Origin: Areca catechu
Lineage: Eukaryota; Streptophyta; Magnoliopsida; Arecales; Arecaceae
DNA length: 64,000 bases
Direction: 5' to 3'
Assembly: GCA_021397845.1 (NCBI GenBank)
Contig: CM038042.1
Coordinates: 32,188,418 to 32,252,417 of the forward strand
Made by a program: the position numbers and the translations under genes. The notes beneath the pieces were generated by a model. That model saw nothing but the letters and a program-made list of their open reading frames with translations, made no database searches and had not been told where the DNA came from. Below, in pieces: positions 1-11,411 of this stretch; the first letter of the stretch is position 1; each line of letters opens with the position of its first letter.

Positions 1-937
1 GAGTCGACTCGAGTATCGCTTTTAGGTATCCAACGGCTAGTTTCAGAATTTCTTTTTGAATGCCAAAAAGTGCTCCAACGGTCATAAATCACTTCCCAAC
101 GATCTGCAATGGCTAGAATTGCCGTGAAGTGATGGAAGACCTTATATTTGAAGGATTTGTACTTCCTTGAAGCAAGTATTGAAAAGTTTTTAAAAGTTTT
201 GAAGCTTCATTGAATATCCTACCTACTAACAAGAAAAAGAGCACAAGAGCATTCATGCAAGCCTTCAAGTCTTCACCAACTCTGATCTGAAGCTTGAAGC
301 AATTTGGGAAGAAGCCACTAAAGCAATTAAAGCTCATTCAAGTGCATTCAAGTGGGCTTCTATCAAGCTGCACCGGCAACTATCCGATAAATTGAGTTTG
401 TCATTTTTGTTGCATTTATTTCAATTCATTTTATTGAATTTGTTTGGATTATTGGTGAGCCCGGTTGAAAAACCAAATAGATTCTTGGTGAGTCTTTGAT
501 AAAAACCAAGTATTGGGTTCTTTGTGATCCTGGTAAAACCAAGTTAGGTTCTTGGTGATCTTGTGAAAACCAAGTTGGGTTTCTTTGGTGAGCCTGTTCA
601 AAACCAAAGGGTGTTGGATTTTCTTTGCTGATCCCGTTAAAATCAAAGTATAGAGGTTTTGGATTATGATCCTGTAAAATAATCCTACTGTATTTAGGTG
701 TGAATATAGTAGAAATTTCAAGTGGTATCTTAGGTAGTGGACGTAGGAGCTGGGTTGCTCCGAACCACTATAAATTTTGTATGTTTGTGTTGTGCTTACT
801 TGACTCTATTTACCTTCTACAATTTATTACTCTATCACAGCACCTAACACTCTTAAAGAATTTTTAATTGCACATTATCTGCTTTAAATTTATAAATTCC
901 TAATTCACCTTCCTCTTGGGTAGCCACCTGGGCAACA
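1..937 (+). repeat. 5' LTR (partial) of copia element A
   Basis: The LTR ends in AACA at about 937, two bases before the PBS. Its 5' end lies outside the window. The segment near 730-775 (GTAGTGGACGTAGGAGCTGG and what follows) reappears in reverse complement at about 54290-54325, so this LTR is related to LTR D at 54119-55494. The first bases contain a GAGTCGACTCGAG motif that recurs in variants in the other copia LTRs of the window. Confidence 0.8.
449..680 (+). repeat. degenerate short tandem repeats inside LTR A
   Basis: Units of about 35-45 bp recur here, each built on the phrase TTGGTGA(T/G)CC...AAAACCAA. About five or six imperfect units can be counted by eye. A related phrase (CCAACAA...TTGGTTTTAC) is repeated in LTR C at about 43920-44035, so the repeats are a family trait of these LTRs. 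Confidence 0.6.
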
Positions 938-939
938 AC

Positions 940-951
940 TGGTATCAGAGC
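940..951 (+). other. primer-binding site, initiator tRNA-Met
   Basis: TGGTATCAGAGC is the canonical plant retrotransposon PBS, complementary to the 3' end of initiator tRNA-Met. It sits just inside the LTR end and fixes the LTR boundary and the element orientation. Confidence 0.92.
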
Positions 952-982
952 AATGTCTCTGAATACATTAGAGTAAAGATCG

Positions 983-2850
983 ATGGCTCATCCAATGAGT
1001 ACGTCTTTGGCTGAAGGCCAATCAACTAATAGACCTCCACTCTTCACTGGCACAAATTATGCATACTGGAAAGCTAGAATGAAAATTTATGTTCAAGTAG
1101 TTGATTTTCAGTTATGGAAGGTCATTCTAAAGGGTCCTTATATCCCCGTGATTAAAATTGATGAAGTGGACATTCCAAAACCTGAAGAGGATTAGGATGA
1201 ACATGACATGAAGATGGGTGAGTTAAATGCCAAAGCAATAAATCTGTTATATTGCGCTTTGGATAGTAATGAGTTTAATCAAATTTTTATTTGCTCCTCT
1301 GTAAAGAAAATTTAGGATAAACTTGAAGTAACCCATGAAGGAACTTCTCAAGTGAAGTCTTCTAAAATTAATCTTCTTGTGCATAGTTACGAATTATTCA
1401 AGATGGAACCTAATGAAATAATCTCTACCATGTTTTCACGTTTCACTGATATTATTAATGGCTTAAAAAGTCTTGTCAGGGTATATTCTAATGCATATCT
1501 TATACAGAATATTCTAAGATCTCTTCTTGATAAATGGGATCTAAAAGTGACTACCATCCAGGAAGCAAAAGATTTGAATACCTTACTGCTGGATGAATTG
1601 CTAGGATCTCTCATTACTCATGAACTGACCATGCAGCACTGAACTGAAGATGATCAAAAGAAGAAATCTATTGCCTTCAAAGCTACTATGGATTCCAGAA
1701 AGGATGAAGAATCGAAAGAAGAATGCTCCTCTACTGAAAGTGACATGGAAGACGAAGACGTTGCCATGGTCATCAGGAAATTCAGAAAGTTCTTGGAAAG
1801 ACAAAAAGAAAGAAGTTTTAGAAAATTCCACAAGAACAAAGAATTCAGTAAGGAGAAGGACAAGGAAAAGGAAAAAGAAAAAGAAGTGCCCACCTGCTAT
1901 GAATGCAAAAAATCAGGGTACATCCGACCAGATTGTCCATTACTGAAAAAGGGATTTAGGAAAAAGAAAAAGAAAGCTATGGTAGCGACGTGGAGCGACA
2001 ACGAAGCGTCCTCATCTACTGAAGAAGAAGAGACCATGAAATCTGCGAATCTTTGTTTGATGGGTCTTGAAAATGAGGTATCATCCCCTAAGCTTCAAAC
2101 TGAATTTACATATGATAAATTGAATTCTGCATTTCATGATTTACTTATTGAATTCAAGAAAGTTAGGGTTAAAATCAAATCCTTGAAGAAACAAAATGAT
2201 GTTTTACTAAAAGACAAGGATGAAATTTCTGAAAAGAATAACATCTTGCAAAAAGAATTGAATATCTTTTCTGATAATATTATTATTTTGGAAAATGAGA
2301 AAAATACTTTAAATGAGACAAACAGAGTTTTAGTTGCCAAAAATGTTGATTTAAAAAAGGAGGTTGAAAAGCTTAAGCCCTTAGTAAAAAAACTTACTCT
2401 AAGTTCTAACAAGCTTAAGCTAATCTTAAAAGAACAAAGAGATTCAAAAAGCAAAGCTAGAATTGGATTTATTTCCTTAAATGCTAAAGGAATTTCAGCA
2501 ACAAAATTTGTATCGTCAAAAGCTTCAACTTCAAATGCTAAATTTCAAATCCATCGAATTCTTTTTTAAATGGCTTGAAGTTTGTTCCAAAGAATTCTAT
2601 TCAAAAATCTTTCAAACCAAATATTTCTATTTCTGCATCTTTTAAAGCTTCAAAACATGCATCATTCAAAAATTATAAAATTGTTTGTTATGCATGTCAT
2701 GGATTTGAGCATAAATCTCGTCAATGCAATTCTTTGAAAAATTTCATGATTGGTGCATTGAAATGTAGAACCGTTTGAGTTCCAAAAGGAACCAATTTTT
2801 CTAACCCGAAAGGATCCAAGTTAATTTGGATACCTAAAATCACTATTTGA
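983..2850 (+). pseudogene. gag: gag of copia element A (broken)
   Basis: Gag forms the particle that packages the element RNA. The start at 983 (MAHPMSTSLAEGQ) lies 31 bases after the PBS and matches the gag start of element B (MATQMSTSLVEGQ). One frame runs from 983 to 2569 with in-frame stops at about 1193, 1313 and 1640; a frame change then joins it to 2575-2850. The UBN2-like region (TNYAYWKARMKIY onward, then ILRSL...IQEAKDL) is followed by lysine- and glutamate-rich sequence. A CCHC-like motif near 1895 reads CYECKKSGYIRPDC, with Tyr where His is expected. A coiled coil spans about 2110-2460, and a second knuckle near 2690, CYACHGFEHKSRQC, is intact. Stops make it nonfunctional. Confidence 0.85.
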
Positions 2851-5163
2851 TTGTTTTGCAGGACTGTCTTGCAGCCCACAAATTAAAGAAAAGATGGTAT
2901 CTTGACAGCGGCTGTTCAAGGCATATGATGGGTGACAAAGACTAATTTATCACCCTATAAATGAAAGAAGGATTGGTTACTTTTAGAGATAATGACAAGG
3001 AAAAAATAATCAAAATCGGTAAGATCAAAATAACCCGATGTATTTTTATTGAAGATGTGCTGCTAGTAGATAAATTGAAGCATAATTTATTGAGTATTAG
3101 TCAATTATGTGATAAAGGCTTCAAGGATATCTTTGAATCTTCTATGTGTATAGTAACTAACTCTCTCGATTCTAGTAACAAATTCATTGGTCATAGACTT
3201 GGAAACATCTATGTGATAGATCTAAATGATTTAGCCATGACTAGTAGTTCCAGTCTACTAGCAATGAATGCTAAGACCAAGGAGTCATGTTTATTATGAC
3301 ATAGATGATTAGGTCATGCTAGCATGCGTACAATTGCCAAATTAATTTTAAGAATCTAGTTAGAGGTTTGCCACACTTTAAAGTTGATCTTGATTATGTA
3401 TGTGATGCTTGTCAATTAGGCAAATAAACTAGGAAGAGTTTTAAATCAAAAAATATTATTTCAACAACCAGACCCCTTGAGATACTTCATATGGAATTAT
3501 TTGGACCAACTAGGACCACAAGCCTAGGAGGTATGAAATATAGTCTTGTGATTGTGGATGACTTTTCTAGATTCACATGGATATTATTTATTGCACATAA
3601 GGATGAAACTTTTGATGTATTTCAAAAATTTCATAAGAAAGTTTCAAAATCATTTTTTTGATGAATATTGCAGTGAGCACGGCATTGATCACAACTTCTC
3701 CGCTCATAGAACACCATAAAAAAATGGTGTTGTAGAGAGAAAGAATAGGACTTTAGAAGAAATAGCCCGAACCATGTTGTGTGAAGGTAATCTTCCAAGG
3801 TACTTTTGGACAGAAGCGGTGAACACGTCCTATTACATATTAAACTGAGTTTTAATTCGGTCAATTTCAAAGAAAGCCCCCTATGAGCTTTGGAATGGGA
3901 GAAAACTGAATATCAATTATTTTCATGTTTTTGGGTGTAAATGCTTTGTGTTGAATAATGGTAAAGATAACCTAGGAAAGTTTGATGCAAAATCTGATGA
4001 ATCTATATTCCTTGGTTATTCATTATATAGCAAAGCATACAGAGTGTTTAACAAGAGGACTCTTATTGTTGAAGAGTCAATTCATGTTATTTTTGATGAA
4101 GCTAACCCCTCACCATCCAAAAAAGATGAGTGCGTGATAATGATGCAGGTACACTACAAAAGAAAATGGAAGATCTAAGCATTCAAGACAAGCCAACACA
4201 AGATGGAAATGAAGTGGTAAGCAAGGATCATACTGAGTTACCAAAGAAATGGAGGTATATAACTTCACATTCTAAAGATTTAATTATTTGTGATCCTTCT
4301 CATGGTGTTAGGACTAGGTCAGCACATAGAGATGCACATGACTACCTAGCCTTTGTCTCACAAATTGAACCACATAGTTTAGAAGAGGCTGAAACTGATC
4401 AAAATTGGATGATGGCCATACATGATGAATTAAACCAGTTTGAAAGGAATAATGTTTGGATACTAGTTAGTAGACCTTAGACCATCCCATCATAGGAACC
4501 AAATGGATTTATAAGAACAAACTAGATGAGAATGGTAAGATTATAAGAAATAAAGCAAGGTTGGTAGCAAAAGGGTACAATCAAGAGGAGGGCATTGATT
4601 TTGATGAAACATATACTCCAATATCAAGATTAGAAGCTATTAGATTACTTCTTGTATTTGCTTGCTACATGAATTTTAAACTCTTTCAAATGGATGTCAA
4701 AAGTGCTTTTCTAAATGGATTTATTTCTGAACAAGTTTTTGTAGAACAACCACCAGGTTTTGAAAATCATGCTTTTCCAAATCATGTGTTTAAATTGAAT
4801 AAGGCTTTATATGGTTTAAAACGAGCACTTAGGGCCTGGTATGATAGACTAAGTAAATTTTACTTGAAAATGATTTCAAAAAAGGAAATGTTGACAAAAC
4901 TCTTTTTATTAAAAACAAAGAGAATGATATGTTAGTTGTACAAATTTACGTTGATGACATAATATTTGGTGCAACTAATGAAAATCTTTGTGGAGAATTT
5001 GCTGAGTTGATGCAAGGTGAGTTTGAAATGAGTTTTACGGGTGAACTCAACTACTTCCTTGGATTACAAGTCAAACAAATGAAGGAATGAATCTTTATAA
5101 GCCAAGCCAAGTATATTAAAGAAATAATCAAGAAATTTGACATGGAGACAAGCAAAGAGGCCA
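2851..5163 (+). pseudogene. pol: pol of copia element A (protease, integrase, partial RT; broken)
   Basis: The protease motif WYLDSGCSRHM is at about 2894-2930 with its catalytic Asp present. The GAG-pre-integrase motif (HR.LGHAS) follows at about 3300 and is interrupted by stops. Integrase begins near 3380 (VCDACQLGK). Its first acidic residue reads Glu in HMELFGPTRT, where Asp is usual. About 40 residues are missing near 3640 between QKFHKKVS and FFDEYC, which removes the second catalytic Asp region. The NGVVERKNR motif is present near 3724. RT begins near 4490 and keeps the catalytic YVDDIIFG near 4950, after a frameshift near 4860. The gene stops at 5163. At least four independent lesions are visible, so it is dead. 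Confidence 0.85.
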
Positions 5164-5964
5164 ACACACTCTGAATATTTATTTATGTGCAATAGGGGTC
5201 TACTATCTTCACCTGTCAAGTCAATACCACAATCCCGGATCAAGAGAGTGAAGGCCATCCCATAAGGCAGACTTGCCCTGGCCTTCCAAGCAGCATCCTT
5301 GGTCTAAGCCATCATAATAAATGGTAGATTGAGGGCCTCCCCCTCAATCATATACCTCATAAACATCAGGTCCCGCTCACTTACCTAGTCAAATCTCCCT
5401 ATCCTAGATAAAAACACTTTACTGATGATATTATGTAGTAATCTCATTTCCAATGAAAGTCTGTTTGCTTGTACATTTATAATTCCCTCTACATTCCTTC
5501 TCTCTAGAATAGTCCTCAAAATACTCTATATGTCTTTCAGATTTAAGTAACACTTTCCAGTTTTTGGCATCTGAAGAACCCTACTTGATCTAGTTTCATC
5601 GACAGACATGGTAACTCCCTTTATTGTGGATAGGATCTGATTTGCTCCAAGGGATAATTCTCAAAGAAAGTTCTGACTAAGGTGGGATATGTAGGAACAC
5701 CCAATGAACAAAAATACTCCCAACCTTGATTTCTAATCCAATCTCCATTCAAAAATTTTGTTGTTCTAGAAAAGTGAAATCCAATCTTCTACCTGAAGTA
5801 ATGGGACGGTTGCCCATTAGGATGATTTGCCACTATGAAGCTTGTTGTTCTTGAGTTTCATGATGAGTCGGCTCTTCTTCCCTCCTTTTGGATCTCCTCT
5901 TGGCTTGAATAGTGCTAGGTGACGCTTGCTTTGATCTCTTTGCCACAGCTCTTTTGGGTGCCAT
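5164..5964 (-). pseudogene. degraded ORF with plant-transposon-protein-like domain
   Basis: Reading leftward, a start at 5964 gives MAPKRAVAKRSKQASPS, a basic leader ending in a stop near 5835. Interrupted frames then run to 5164. Near 5270-5165 the frame reads PYGMAFTLLIRDCGIDLTGE, which resembles the PYG-MLLTRIF-HFGVDL signature of the putative plant transposon protein domain found in many LTR-element ORFs. It lies downstream of the RNase H of copia element B in the same orientation, so it may be a post-pol ORF of B or a fragment of another element. Family membership is from memory of the domain pattern and is only moderately secure. Confidence 0.45.
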
Positions 5965-6000
5965 AGGATTGAGATCTAAGGGAAATTGGATGGATTGAGT

Positions 6001-6060
6001 GGTCCCTAAGACTAGTATGGAAAGTGGTCCCTAAGACTAGTATGGAAAGTGGTCCCTTAG
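6001..6060. repeat. 25-bp tandem repeat, about 2.4 copies
   Basis: GGTCCCTAAGACTAGTATGG begins at 6001 and 6026, and a third truncated copy begins at 6051. The period is 25 bp. It lies between the degraded ORF at 5164-5964 and the end of copia element B. Confidence 0.85.
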
Positions 6061-6339
6061 GTTTAGTTTCAACAAGGAATGGTGAGGTGAAATAGAATTT
6101 TTAGGACTTGGGCTCTTATGTAAGCCCGTCATTCGAGTCGACTCATCTAGACAGCCCATCCTACTCGAGTCGGCTCGAGCAAAAATAGGGAAAAAGGTTC
6201 CAAAATTCAAGAAAATGGTTTCTACTCTTAGAAAAATACTAAAAAAGATGTTATCTAACTAAGACAGGTGTTGGAGGTCTTCTAGATAATTTTTTCTTAA
6301 ATTTTGAAGGAATTAGGTCAAAATTCTAAAAAGGATCAC

Positions 6340-9300
6340 AAAGGTCTAATTCTCCTCTAATCATTTGAAATCTATCCTCACTAAGTGGTTTGGTAAAGAT
6401 GTTAGCCAATTATTTTTCAGTACATACAAATTCAAGTTCAATATCACCATTTTGAACATGATCTCTAATGAAATAATGTATAATTTCAATATGTTTAATT
6501 ATTAAATACTGAATAGGATTCTTTGTTAAGTTGATAGCACTTGTGTTATCAATTTGATTAGAATTTTAGATTGAATAACACCATAATCTTCTAGTTGTTG
6601 CTTAATTCATAACACTTGAGCACAACAACTTCCTGTAGCCACATACTCTGCCTCAGCAGCAGATAGTGCCACAAAGTTTTGTTTCTTGCTATACCATAAG
6701 ATTAAGTTCAACCATTGAAATTGACATGTGCCACTAGTGCTCTTTCTATCAATTCTACATCCACCAAAATTAGCATCAGAATAACCAATTAAATTTAAAG
6801 ATGAATATTTAGAATACCATAAACCTAAGTTTGATGTACCTTTAAGATATCTTTTGATTCTTTTAATAGCAAGGATATGTGATTCCTTAAGATTTGATTG
6901 AAATATTGTACATATACAAACACTAAATAGTATATCAAGTTTACTCGCAGTCAAATAAAGTAGAGATCCTATCATACCTCGATATAGTTTTTGATCAACC
7001 TTGTTACCTTCCTCATCTTTGTCAAGTTTGCAGGTTGGGCTCATGGATGTGCCAATTTTCTTTATAGATTCCATCCCAAACTTTTTCAATAGTTCTTTGA
7101 TGTACTTAGTTTGGTTGATGAATATCCCTTCCTTTGTTTGTTTGATTTGTAGTCCAAGGAAGAACGTGAGTTCACCTAACATGCTCATTTCTAATTCTCC
7201 CTGCATTAGCTTGGCAAAATCTTGACATAAAGTATCATTAGTTACAGTAAAGATTATATCATCAACATATATTTGTACAATTAATAATTCATCATCCTTT
7301 CTTTTGATAAACAATGTTGTATCTACTTTACTTCTTTTAAAATCATTTTCTAAAAGAAATTTGCTCAACCTCTCGTACCATGCTCTTGGTGCTTGTTTCA
7401 AACTATATAAAGTTTTGTTTAGTTTGAAAACATAATTTGAAAAAGAGTGATTTTCAAAATCTGGAGGTTGTTCTACAAAAACTTTTTCTTTATTGTAGCC
7501 ATTTAAAAAATTACTTTTTACATCCATTTAAAAAAATTTAAATTCCATATGACATGCAAATGCAAGTAAGAGTCTTATAGCTTCTAATCTTGCTATAGAT
7601 GCATGTCTCATCAAAATTTATTCCTTCCTCTTGATTATATTCTTTAGCAACTAATCTAGCTTTATTTCTAACTACATTACCTTTGTCATCTAATTTATTT
7701 CTAAAAACCTATTTAGAACCTATAACAGGATATTTCTTAGGTCTAGCTACTAAGGTCCATACATTGTTCCTTTCAAATTGATTAAGTTCTTCCTGCATAG
7801 CCATCATCTAGTACGGATCATTTTCAGGTTCCTCTATGCAGTTAGGTTCAACTTGAGAAACAAATGCTAAGTAACAAAGGTGTCTCTAAAGGATGACCTA
7901 GGTCTTACTCCTTGTAAGGGATCACCAATAATTAAAACTTTAGGATTAGAATGTGCATACTTCCAATCCTTTGGTAGCTCATCATGTTCTGTACTTACCT
8001 TTTTGTTTTCTTGATCAACTTGCTTTTTCTTCAAGCTCAAGTCCTTTACTCCATCATTCAGGGAACCTGCATCATTACCAATACACTTCTTTTCCTGAAG
8101 GTGTGAGGTTAGATTCATCGAAAGCAACATGACTTGATTCTTCAATAGTTAAAGTTTTTTTGTTAAAAACTCTATATGCTTTACTAGTAGTTGAATATCC
8201 AAGAAATATGCTTTGATCAGATTTTGCATTAAATTTATTTAAGTTATCTTTTCCATTGTTCAAAATAAAATATTTATATCCAAAAATATGAAAGTAATGA
8301 ATATTTGGTTTTTTATCATTCCAAAGCTCATAGAAGATTTTCTTTAAAATTAATCTAATTAAAACATGATTTAATTTGTAACATGCAGTATTTATAGCTT
8401 TTGCCCAAAAGTATCTTGGAAGATTGCCTTCACATAATATGGTTCGGGCCATCTCTTCCAATATTCTATTTTTTTTCCATAACTCCATTTTATTGTAGTG
8501 TTCTAGGGGTTGAAAAGTTATGATCAATGCCATGTTCTATGCAAAATTTTTCAAAATATTGATTTTCGAATTCAGTACCATGATCACTTCTAATTAAAAT
8601 AATTGAAAGATTTTTCAGATTTGAAACATTTTCATGAAATTTTTGAAAAATTTTGAGAGCTTCATATTTGTGTGCAAGAAACAAAACCCAAGTAAATCGT
8701 GAGAAATCATCTACTATCACAAGTTCATATTTCATACCTTCTAGGCTTGTGGTCCTAGTTGGTCTAAATAAATTCATGTGTAGCAGTTCTAAGGATCTTG
8801 ATGTTGAAACAATGTTTTTAGATTTAAAATTCTCCCTAGTTTGTTTACCATATTGACATGCATCACAAACATGATCAAAATCAACTTTAAACTTTGGTAA
8901 ACCTTTAACTAAGTCCTTAAAGATTAATTTTGCTAATGAAGGCATGCCAGCATGACCCAATCTTCTATCCTAAAGTAAACTAGATTTCTTGGTTTTAGCA
9001 TTCAAAGCCATTAGACTTGTACTACTTGACATTGCTAGATCATTTAAGTCTACTATGTAAAAATTTCTAATTCTATGACTAACAAACCTAATGCTAGAAT
9101 AAAGAGAACTAGTTGCTATACTCATTGAAGATTCAAATACAACTTTGAAGCCTTTATCACATAATTGACTAATACTCAATAAATTATGCTTCAATTTGTT
9201 TACTAGCAATATATTTTTAATATAAGTAGAAGGGACAATTTTGATCTTATCAATTCCAATGATTCTTCCCTTTTCATTATCACCAAATGTAACCATTCTA

Positions 9301-9420
9301 CCATCTTTAATTTTAAGGATGATGAATTGATCTTTGTCACCCATCATATATCTTGAACAGCTGCTATTTAGATACCATCTCTTCTTTGAATTTTAGGCTG
9401 CAAGACATTCATACAAAATA
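6340..9420 (-). pseudogene. pol: pol of copia element B (protease, integrase, RT, RNase H; broken)
   Basis: Read leftward, the protease signature near 9395-9350 is WYLNSSCSRYM, with the catalytic Asp replaced by Asn. GAG-pre-integrase (RRLGHAG) lies near 8960 after a stop that replaces its Trp. Integrase spans about 8900-7900. Its first acidic residue reads Asn in HMNLFRPTRT, the second motif IRSDHGTEFEN is intact, and the NGV-E-K motif near 8490 is frame-shifted. RT and RNase H run from about 7870 to 6607. The 307-codon stretch at 7527-6607 is open and carries YVDDIIF, the YSDANFGG RNase H motif and the AEAEYV motif. Domain order and wording fit Sirevirus pol. Loss of catalytic residues and stops make it inactive. 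Confidence 0.87.
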
Positions 9421-9421
9421 A

Positions 9422-9672
9422 TCAAGTAGAGTTTTTAGATAACCAAGCTTTCCTGGATCCTTGATGGTTAGTAGCAGTGGTTCCTTTAGGAACCCAAATC
9501 TTTTTTACTTTGTTTTTGTTTTTCTTTCTCAAATTAAATTCATAAGCTTTGTGTCCAACCCCATTATAGCAAAAACAAACAACTTTTGGCTTTTGAAAAG
9601 AATTGAATGTTGAAAACTTTGATGCATAAGGTTTTAAAGATAAAAATTTATTTATATGCATTGAATTGTCCA
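9422..9672 (-). pseudogene. gag: gag of copia element B, C-terminal part
   Basis: This short open stretch holds a degenerate zinc knuckle near 9560-9600 (VVCFCYNGVGHKAYEFN) followed by a basic tail (KKIWVPKGT) that matches the gag end of elements A and C. Its upstream half lies at 33652-35105. The two halves are separated by the Tat-lineage element, whose LTR end begins at 9673. Confidence 0.8.
9668..9672. repeat. target-site duplication of the Tat-lineage element (left copy)
   Basis: GTCCA here and GTCCC at 33652-33656 flank the element. They match at four of five bases, as expected for an older 5-bp duplication. The join also restores copia B gag across the insertion. Confidence 0.7.
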
Positions 9673-9673
9673 T

Positions 9674-9687
9674 GTTACGGCCGTAAC
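9674..9687. promoter_or_regulatory. 14-bp perfect palindrome at the LTR terminus
   Basis: GTTACGGCCGTAAC is its own reverse complement and starts one base inside the LTR end. In the 3' LTR (20871-20884) the last base has changed to T. It may be an integrase or transcription-factor site; this is inference. Confidence 0.6.
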
Positions 9688-9779
9688 GATGACGTGGCAT
9701 GTCTCAGATTCCGTTGGGCATGATTCGAGCCACGTGGAGTTTTTTTTCGGATGAGTCAGATGCAGCCCATCCCGGTCGA

Positions 9780-10600
9780 GGTCGAGCTCGGTCGAAGCCA
9801 ATCATCCTTCTGCCGCCCCGCCAGGTGTCCACCCAGGAGGGGTCCATCTCGACCGAGTTCGGCGGCTCCCCCACTTCCTCGCCAAGTGGCACCCTGAGAT
9901 GGTCTCACCTCGACTGAGGTCGAGCCGGGCCCCTTCGCTCCTTCGCTAGGTGGCGCCCGGAGATGGGACCACCTCGGTCGAAGTCGAGCGTCCTTCTGCT
10001 ACTCCGCCGGTGTCCACCCAGGAGGGGTCCACCTCGACCGAGTTCGGTGGCTCCCCCGCTCCCTCGCCAGGTGGCACCCTGAGACGGTCCCACCTCGATC
10101 GAGGTCAAGCCGGGCCCCTTCGCTCCTTCGCTAGGTGGCGCCCGAAGACGAGACCACCTCGACCGAAGCCAAGCATCCTGCCGCTCCGCCAGGTGTCCAC
10201 CCAGGAGGGTCCACCTCGGCCGAGTTCGGCGGCTCCCCCGCTCCCTCGCCAGGTGGCACCTTGAGACGGTCCCACCTCGGCCGAGGTCGAGCCGGGCCCC
10301 TTCGCTCCTTTGCCAGGTGGTGCCCGGAGATGGGACCACCTCGGCCGAAGCCGAGCATCCTTCTGTCGCTCCGCCAGGTGTCCACCTAGGAGGGGTCCAC
10401 CTTGGCCGAGGTCGGTGGCTCCCCTGCTCCCTCACCAGGAGGCACCCTGAGACGGTCCCACCTCGGCCGAGGTCGAGCCGGGCCCCTTCGCTCCTTCGCC
10501 AGGTGGCGCCCGGAGACGGGACCACCTCGACCGAAGCCGAGCATCCTTCTGCTGCTTCCGCCAGGTGTCCACCCGGGAGGGGTCCACCTCGGCCGACGTA
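9780..10600 (+). repeat. LTR subrepeat array, period about 183-189 bp
   Basis: A unit containing GGTGTCCACCCAGGAGGGG, then CCTCGCCAGGTGGCACCCTG, then TTCGCCAGGTGGCGCCCGG recurs about four to five times (unit starts near 9826, 10010, 10193, 10377 and 10566). The 3' LTR has about one unit fewer, which explains its shorter total length (about 1561 versus 1739 bp). Confidence 0.85.
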
Positions 10601-11411
10601 GGCCAGCTCGTACAGAGAAGGTCCCAAAGAATGGAGGCGTAGGCTCCGAGGTTGCCCCTCGAGCCGTGCGCGCCGCACCCCGAGAAAGGCGCCCCATACG
10701 GATGGCGACGACACGTGAAACAATACTTACATTGGCCCTACATGTTCCGCAGTCGAGAGACGAGGCCCTGACAAAACAGGACCCGTTAACGGACAGCGTC
10801 GGCGCCTGGGAAGGAGAGCGCTCATGCTCAGCCCGAGGTCTGGTAGGCAGTCTGACTAGTGCCCCTCCTCTGCTCTTTCCCCGCTGGGCTCGGCAAACGA
10901 GGCCGGAAAGCCGCCCGGCCCTCTGATCCAGAAGGGGAAAGAGAAAGGGGCAGAGGGGAGGAGATGAAAGCAATAAAGGAGCCTCCCAGGAGTGGAAAAC
11001 GAGGGGAAAACAGGAGGAGATAAAAGGAAGGAGAGGATAGATGACAAGGTAAGTGAAGTGAAGCAAGAAACAAAGGCTGGAGACTCCGCTTCAAGAGCAA
11101 GATCCAAGGTCCCAAGAGGGGGCCCCTTGGTGTGAGCTCGGCAAAGGAACCCAGCCGGTTTTCTGGTCTTTCTGACATCTTTCTTGCTAGCACGTTCTCT
11201 GAGTCTGGGACTCCTTCGGGGGCCATCCCAGAGAATCTGTTCCCTCTCGCCGTCTACTAACTTGACCGTCGGAGCTTCCTCGCCGAAATCCCCGGCCAGG
11301 ATTTCTGACCTTGCCTTGCAGGTTCGGTCCAGCCTGGAGGCCCCAGGGGCGAGACGGTCTAGTCAGATCGGCAGTCCCGAAGCCACAGGCGCGGTGGCGG
11401 GATCGACAACA

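Larger units (their letters stand above)
1..5163 (+). mobile_element. Ty1/copia element A, truncated, Sirevirus-like
   Basis: This decayed LTR retrotransposon lies on the plus strand. In order it holds a partial 5' LTR (window start to about 937), an initiator tRNA-Met PBS, gag, protease, GAG-pre-integrase, integrase and the first half of reverse transcriptase. It stops at about 5163, and the next DNA reads on the opposite strand, so the RT end, RNase H and 3' LTR are missing. Gag has a CCHC-type motif in a lysine-rich stretch, then a long coiled coil and a second CCHC knuckle, as in Sirevirus (SIRE/Maximus) Gag proteins. I infer the lineage from that and from the RT wording; a tree of RT domains would settle it. 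Several in-frame stops and frameshifts make it non-autonomous. Confidence 0.85.
6061..9672 (-). mobile_element. Ty1/copia element B, 3' part (interrupted)
   Basis: This is the pol-containing part of a minus-strand Sirevirus-like copia element. Its gag continues on the far side of the Tat-lineage insertion, at 33652-35105. The leftmost 300 bases (about 6061-6340) hold no coding match; GAGTCGACTC and GAGTCGGCTCGAG at 6130-6180 resemble motifs of the copia LTRs nearby, so LTR-derived sequence may be present, but no clear 3' LTR boundary is visible. The left end is uncertain and could extend to 5164. Confidence 0.75.
9673..11411 (+). repeat. 5' LTR of the Tat-lineage element
   Basis: The 1739-bp LTR begins TGTTACGGCCGTAACG and ends GATCGACAACA. 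Its counterpart is 20870-21227 plus 32449-33651. The centre (about 9780-10600) is a GC-rich tandem array. The distal part (10610-11411) is nearly identical to 32845-33651. Long open frames on both strands here reflect GC-richness and repeats, not genes. Confidence 0.9.

Noticed and set aside
9905..11226. Long open frames on both strands in the Tat 5' LTR, and their twins at 32434-33467
   Set aside because: They lie in GC-rich subrepeats, overlap in several frames, show no family motif and repeat in both LTRs.
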